Shown piece after piece: positions 5,788 to 9,381 of a stretch of DNA of 9,381 bases. Within the stretch, counting starts at the first letter, position 1. Each line of letters opens with the position of its first letter. The notes below the pieces were generated by a model. That model made no database searches. It was not told the origin of the DNA and saw nothing but the letters and a program-made list of their open reading frames with translations. Origin of the DNA: an uncultured Clostridia bacterium (lineage in GTDB: Bacteria; Bacillota; Clostridia; Oscillospirales; Ruminococcaceae); contig CALDJI010000084.1 in NCBI GenBank assembly GCA_937901805.1, forward strand, positions 1-9,381. The letters are read 5' to 3'. Position numbers and translations under genes: made by a program.

Positions 5788-7095
5788 TTAAATCTGCCTT
5801 TTATCGATTACGCGCTTGGACTTTCCTTCTGAACGCTCCAAGGACTTTGGCTCCACTAAAGTCACTTTAGCAGAAATTCCCAAAGTAGACTCTACCGCAG
5901 AACGGATGGCTCTTCCTTTTTCCTCAATCTTTCTTACAGAGTCAGAGAAAAGCGCGTCCGACATCTCCACGACAATTTCAAGGGTATCTTTATTGTTTAC
6001 CCTATCCACAATCAATTGATAATGAGGAGCCGTATTTCCTAGATCCAGCAGAACACTCTCAATCTGGGACGGGAATACATTCACTCCGCGGATAATCAGC
6101 ATATCATCACTGCGTCCACGAGGTTTGCTCATTTTTATCAGAGTACGGCCGCAGCTGCATTTTTCCCGGCTGAGAACAGCAATATCGTGTGTACGGTAAC
6201 GGATTAACGGCAAAGCCTCTTTCGTCAAACAGGTAAACACCAGTTCCCCCTGTTCCCCTTCCGGCAAAATTTCTCCTGTATCAGGATCGATAATTTCAGC
6301 ATAAAAGTGATCCTCATTGATGTGCATGCCGTTTTGCTCACTGCATTCGAAGGCAACTCCAGGCCCTATAATTTCAGACAGGCCGTAGATATCATAAGCT
6401 TTGATCCCGAGCAGCCGCTCAATTTGCCGCCTCATATTCTCAGTCCACGGTTCCGCGCCAAATAATCCCGCTTTCAAATGGATATCATCCGGCGTCATAC
6501 CCATATCCCGCAGAGTTTCACCTAGATATACGGCATACGATGGTGTGCAGCATAAAACTGAGGAGCCAAAATCTTTCATGATCTGAATTTGACGCTTTGT
6601 ATTTCCTGTAGAAACCGGGATTACGGATGCACCCAGTTTTTCTGCACCATAATGCAGCCCCAGTCCGCCAGTGAATAGCCCATATCCAAACGAAATATGG
6701 GCAAAATCATGTTTTCTGGTGCCAATGGCGGAGAGAGCTCTTGCCACACATTCACTCCATAATTCAATATCATTTTTTGTATATCCCACGACCGTTTGTT
6801 TACCCGTGGTTCCAGAAGAAGCATGAACCCGCGATACCTGTTCCATCGGAACCGCAAATAAACCATAGGGATAATTATCTCTTAAATCCTGTTTTATGGT
6901 AAAGGGAAGTTTTGTAATATCCCGGATATCCCGAATATCCTCTGGTTTTACTCCCAATTCATCCATTTTTGCCCGATAATAGGCAACATTTTCATAAACT
7001 TTACGGATCACACGCGACAGGCGCAACGACTGCAGGTGCTCTATTTCATACAGCGGCGCACATTCTGCCGATGGATTCCAATATTGTTCACTCAT
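5788..7095 (-). CDS. Arylacetate (phenylacetate)-CoA ligase, AMP-forming
   Basis: This 435-residue adenylate-forming enzyme joins an arylacetate such as phenylacetate or indoleacetate to CoA using ATP; length is typical for the PaaK family. Visible motifs are the P-loop SSGTTGKQ (93-100), FGYGLFTGG (136-144), YGLSE (237-241), Asp304 in [24 protein letters not shown] (327-344) and the C-terminal lysine region [14 protein letters not shown] (420-433) of the hinged C-domain. Start ATG 7095 overlaps the iorB stop by 4 nt (ATGA), with AAAGGGGGA as ribosome binding site inside iorB. Next to iorA/iorB it links free arylacetate with aryl-acetyl-CoA: either activating arylacetates for reductive carboxylation to aryl-pyruvates (amino-acid synthesis), or acting in aromatic amino-acid catabolism. 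It resembles PaaK, but the exact substrate is not readable, so I give no symbol. A second ligase gene ends at 9323. Confidence 0.94.
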   Translation of the reverse strand: MSEQYWNPSAECAPLYEIEHLQSLRLSRVIRKVYENVAYYRAKMDELGVKPEDIRDIRDITKLPFTIKQDLRDNYPYGLFAVPMEQVSRVHASSGTTGKQTVVGYTKNDIELWSECVARALSAIGTRKHDFAHISFGYGLFTGGLGLHYGAEKLGASVIPVSTGNTKRQIQIMKDFGSSVLCCTPSYAVYLGETLRDMGMTPDDIHLKAGLFGAEPWTENMRRQIERLLGIKAYDIYGLSEIIGPGVAFECSEQNGMHINEDHFYAEIIDPDTGEILPEGEQGELVFTCLTKEALPLIRYRTHDIAVLSREKCSCGRTLIKMSKPRGRSDDMLIIRGVNVFPSQIESVLLDLGNTAPHYQLIVDRVNNKDTLEIVVEMSDALFSDSVRKIEEKGRAIRSAVESTLGISAKVTLVEPKSLERSEGKSKRVIDKRQI

Positions 7096-7703
7096 CCTTG
7101 ATTTCCCCCTTTATGAATTTCCTGTGCCCCCTTATCCCTGCCCAGCCGAAACGCTTTTTCATTCATTTCCACAAATTGTGGTTTTACACAATGCATAATG
7201 GATTCTTCCCACTGCTCTACAGCAAAAGGCAGGAAATTTGATAAATATCCAATTAAAACAATATTTACTGCTTTGGAAGACCCTGCTTCCTCTGCCAGAC
7301 TCAATGCATCAAAGGCATGCAGATGGCACCCCTGCTCTTGGATATTTTCCATAATTTTACGTGGATACTGGGCTGCCCCGGTAATAACTGGCATTGGATC
7401 AATCCGTTGTGTATTGGCAATCAGTCTCCCCTCTTTACTCAGGCAGGACAGCGCACGGGCAGCTTCCAGTCCCTCAAATGCCAGGATAAAATCCGCTTCC
7501 CCCTGCTCTACTGTCGGAGAGTAAACTTTTTCTCCATATTTGACATAAGTGACAACAGAACCTCCCCTTTGGGACATTCCATGCACTTCACTGATTTTTA
7601 CATCAAACCCACTATTCATAAACAGGTGTCCTAAAATTCGACTGGCAAGAAGCGTCCCCTGTCCGCCGACACCGACAATCATAATATTCGTACTGCTTTT
7701 CAT
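7092..7703 (-). CDS. iorB: Indolepyruvate ferredoxin oxidoreductase, beta (gamma-type) subunit
   Basis: This 203-residue subunit of the IorAB complex catalyses, together with IorA, the CoA-dependent oxidative decarboxylation of aryl-pyruvates (indole-, phenyl-, hydroxyphenylpyruvate) to aryl-acetyl-CoA with ferredoxin, or the reverse. It belongs to the pyruvate-ferredoxin oxidoreductase gamma family: the N-terminal glycine-rich [14 protein letters not shown] (11-24) and [14 protein letters not shown] (38-51) are hallmarks. Length is normal and I see no defect. ATG 7703 overlaps the iorA stop (ATGA), and GGAGGAGG in the last iorA codons lies 7 nt upstream, so its translation depends on or is coupled to iorA. 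Because iorA is disrupted here, IorB may be an orphan subunit unless the sequence of iorA is in error. It is followed by the ligase gene with a 4-nt overlap. Confidence 0.95.
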   Translation of the reverse strand: MKSSTNIMIVGVGGQGTLLASRILGHLFMNSGFDVKISEVHGMSQRGGSVVTYVKYGEKVYSPTVEQGEADFILAFEGLEAARALSCLSKEGRLIANTQRIDPMPVITGAAQYPRKIMENIQEQGCHLHAFDALSLAEEAGSSKAVNIVLIGYLSNFLPFAVEQWEESIMHCVKPQFVEMNEKAFRLGRDKGAQEIHKGGNQG

Positions 7704-9326
7704 CTTGCAACCTCCTCCGGTTTGCTGATTGCCTCAAACGGGCACAGTGGCGTACAAAGGCCGCATCCGACACATAATGTCGTGTCAATGGAAGCCACAC
7801 CATCTCCCTTGACGATTGCGGGACATCCCACTTTAAAACAGGCCTTGCACATCCGGCATTTCTGGCTGTCCACATGAACAGGAGGATTATGTTTCACTTG
7901 CTTTAGCAAAGCACATGGTCTCCTGCAGATAATTACAGAAGGCGCTTCTGTCTCAACTTCCCGCTTTATCAACACCTTAAGCTGTTTCACATCGTTCGGA
8001 TCAACAACAGATACCCGTTTAATCCCAATTGCACGACAAAGTGCTTCCATGTCAATTGCAGTGGTGGGTTCGTTGCGAATGGTGTACCCCGTTGTTGGGT
8101 TTTGCTGATGGCCGGTCATCCCAGTTATACTATTGTCCAATATAATGACGGTTGAATTTGAGTGGTTATACACGATATTGACAAGCCCGGTAATTCCTGA
8201 ATGTGCAAAAGTAGAATCCCCAATAACTGCCACAGTATGCTTTTCGCTCTCTGCTCCTCTCGCTTTGTTAAAGCCATGCAGCCCTGATACGGAAGCCCCC
8301 ACACAAATTGTAGTATCAATTGTCGAAAGAGGGGGTTGTGCCCCCAGCGTGTAACAGCCGATATCACCGCTGACTGTCAGTCCCAATTCATGCAGTACAT
8401 AAAATAATCCGCGGTGTGGACATCCTGCACACATGACCGGAGGACGAGCCGGGAGTTCTTCCGGATAAGTGAAATGATCTTCCGTTTTATGAAGCAGCTT
8501 TTCTTTGAGAAGAGTCTGGGAAAACTCCCCAATCCATGGGAAGAGTTCTTTTCCTATGACCGAAACGCCGATCTTTTTGCAGAACGTCTCAAACACGTCG
8601 TCTAGCTCTTCGACGACATACACAGTATCCATATCCTTTGCGAAATTTTGAATCAGCTTTTGAGGAAGCGGATGAACAAGTCCCAGTTTTAAAATATTTA
8701 CGGTTTCACCCAACACTTCTTTTACGTATTCATAGGTAATACCAGAGGTAATCACACCTATTTTGCTGGAAGAAACCCTTTCGATCCGGTTAAACGGACA
8801 ATTCTCTGCATAAGCACGCAGCTTTGCCATCCTTTGTTCCACAACCACATGGCGCTGTTTTGCCATTGCAGGCATCATAACATACTTCTGGGGGTTTTTC
8901 ACATACTCCTTTAATTGCTGCGGTTTGGGTTCTTTCCATTCTACCGTACTCTGTGAATGAGACACTCTTGTGGAGAGACGGAGAATGACAGGCGTATCAA
9001 ATTGCTCTGATAATTCATAAGCCAGCAAGAACCATTCCCCCATTTCCCCCCGTATAGGAAACCGTAAAAAGAGGATCTGCCGCCACATTTAAACCGACAT
9101 GTTTCATTGCGCAAAACGATCTCGCCCCCGCAATTGACGCACCCACCGCCACTTCTGTAGCAACCTTTTCATTGGGCGCCCATTCACAGTACAATTCCGG
9201 ATATTTGGCAGCCTCTTCTGTAATTTCTGTACTCGGTGTACCCGGATAACTGGAAATTACCTGACATCCCGCTTCATACAATCCACGCGCTACAGCTGCG
9301 TTTCCAAGCATGATTTCCTTTTTCAT
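7700..9326 (-). pseudogene. iorA: Indolepyruvate ferredoxin oxidoreductase alpha subunit, internal deletion plus frame change
   Basis: IorA is the thiamine-diphosphate and [4Fe-4S] subunit of IorAB. The first frame starts at ATG 9326 (SD AAGGAGGAG, 9335-9343) and gives a normal N-terminus: SSYPGTPSTEI (25-35), EWAPNEKVATEVAVGAS and KHVGLNVAADPLFTVSYTG, then runs out of homology after Val99 and stops at 9015. Homology resumes in another frame at about 9028 (LLAYELSEQFDTPVILR) and continues to 7700. That part has the thiamine-diphosphate motif (GDSTFAHSG ... LDNSITGMTG) and a C-terminal ferredoxin domain with two four-Cys clusters (CRMCKACFKVGCP, CVGCGLCTPLCP). The usual segment containing DDPxxHSSQNEQD, about 40 residues, is absent. 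The frame relation requires a loss of 3n+2 bases. Joined, the parts give about 541 residues, short for the family. A restart at ATG 9043 could make the C-terminal part alone. Gene decay or assembly error are both possible. Confidence 0.88.
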
Positions 9327-9381
9327 TGATGGGACTCCTCCTTCTGATTTCTTAAATCCACAATACGCTGTGCCTTTCCCT
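9323..9381 (-). CDS. C-terminal end of a second arylacetate-CoA ligase (cut by window edge)
   Basis: The frame ending with TGA at 9323-9325 encodes GKAQRIVDLRNQKEESHQ up to the window edge. GKAQRIVDLR matches the C-terminal catalytic-lysine region of phenylacetate-CoA ligases and aligns with [10 protein letters not shown] of the complete ligase at 5788-7095. The stop overlaps the iorA ATG by 4 nt (ATGA), as at the other junctions of this operon. The arrangement ligase-iorA-iorB-ligase supports the assignment. Only 18 codons are visible, so substrate and integrity are unknown. Confidence 0.75.
   Translation of the reverse strand, partial: GKAQRIVDLRNQKEESHQ

Noticed and set aside
7612..7875. 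Minus-strand frame overlapping the iorA end and iorB start
   Set aside because: It lies out of frame inside the ferredoxin-domain coding region of iorA; a shadow.
9043..9088. ATG 9088 as the true start of a shorter iorA
   Set aside because: Its first 20 residues overlap the well-matching N-terminal frame out of register and have no IorA similarity; homology begins only at residue 21.
1130..9381. Alternative genetic code with TGA read as tryptophan
   Set aside because: The partial ligase, iorA and iorB all end with TGA in ATGA overlaps, and tryptophan is encoded by TGG throughout.

Overview
The window looks like a chromosomal segment of an anaerobic low-to-moderate GC Firmicute, most likely a member of the Clostridia. 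The reasons are strong AGGAGG-type ribosome binding sites, sigma-A-type promoters, a CIRCE heat-shock operator, long U-rich intrinsic terminators, and a ferredoxin-dependent aryl-pyruvate oxidoreductase paired with arylacetate-CoA ligases, as in amino-acid-fermenting anaerobes. TGA is an ordinary stop codon here: it ends the partial ligase at the right edge, iorA and iorB. I see no tRNA, rRNA, CRISPR array or insertion sequence.

Left part (1-1120): the 5' end of a minus-strand glucosamine-6-phosphate deaminase gene (nagB) with its own promoter diverges from a plus-strand small heat-shock protein gene (hsp20). The 5' region of hsp20 carries a perfect extended CIRCE operator (452-492), followed at once by a second, unrelated 13-bp inverted repeat (494-538). 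A 21-bp near-perfect hairpin (1076-1119) terminates hsp20 and also the operon converging on it.

Middle (1130-4840): a minus-strand operon read from a near-consensus promoter (4809-4837). Two tandem, clearly paralogous TPR proteins, overlapping by 13 bp, are followed by an S9-family (prolyl-oligopeptidase/acylaminoacyl-peptidase type) serine peptidase. The peptidase has an intact catalytic triad but is interrupted at codon 53 by an in-frame TGA.

Right part (5160-9381): a minus-strand aromatic keto-acid/arylacetate module. The order is [end of an arylacetate-CoA ligase] - iorA - iorB - arylacetate-CoA ligase (paaK type) - double-ACT-domain protein. The first four genes overlap by 4 nt each (ATGA). 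The ACT gene has an extra promoter (5747-5775), a possible 10-codon leader ORF and a 25-bp terminator stem. IorA/IorB interconvert aryl-pyruvates and aryl-acetyl-CoA with ferredoxin, the ligases link aryl-acetyl-CoA to the free acid, and the ACT protein probably senses an amino acid. In this sequence iorA is broken: about 40 conserved codons are missing near codon 99 and the reading frame changes there.

Two otherwise well-preserved genes are therefore disrupted within 9.4 kb. This means either recent gene decay (or strain-level inactivation) or sequence/assembly error; the sequence alone cannot decide. No clearly new defence or mobile system is present. The most original items are the TPR-TPR-peptidase operon, the second inverted repeat beside CIRCE, the isolated hairpin at 4989-5032 and the possible leader peptide before the ACT gene.
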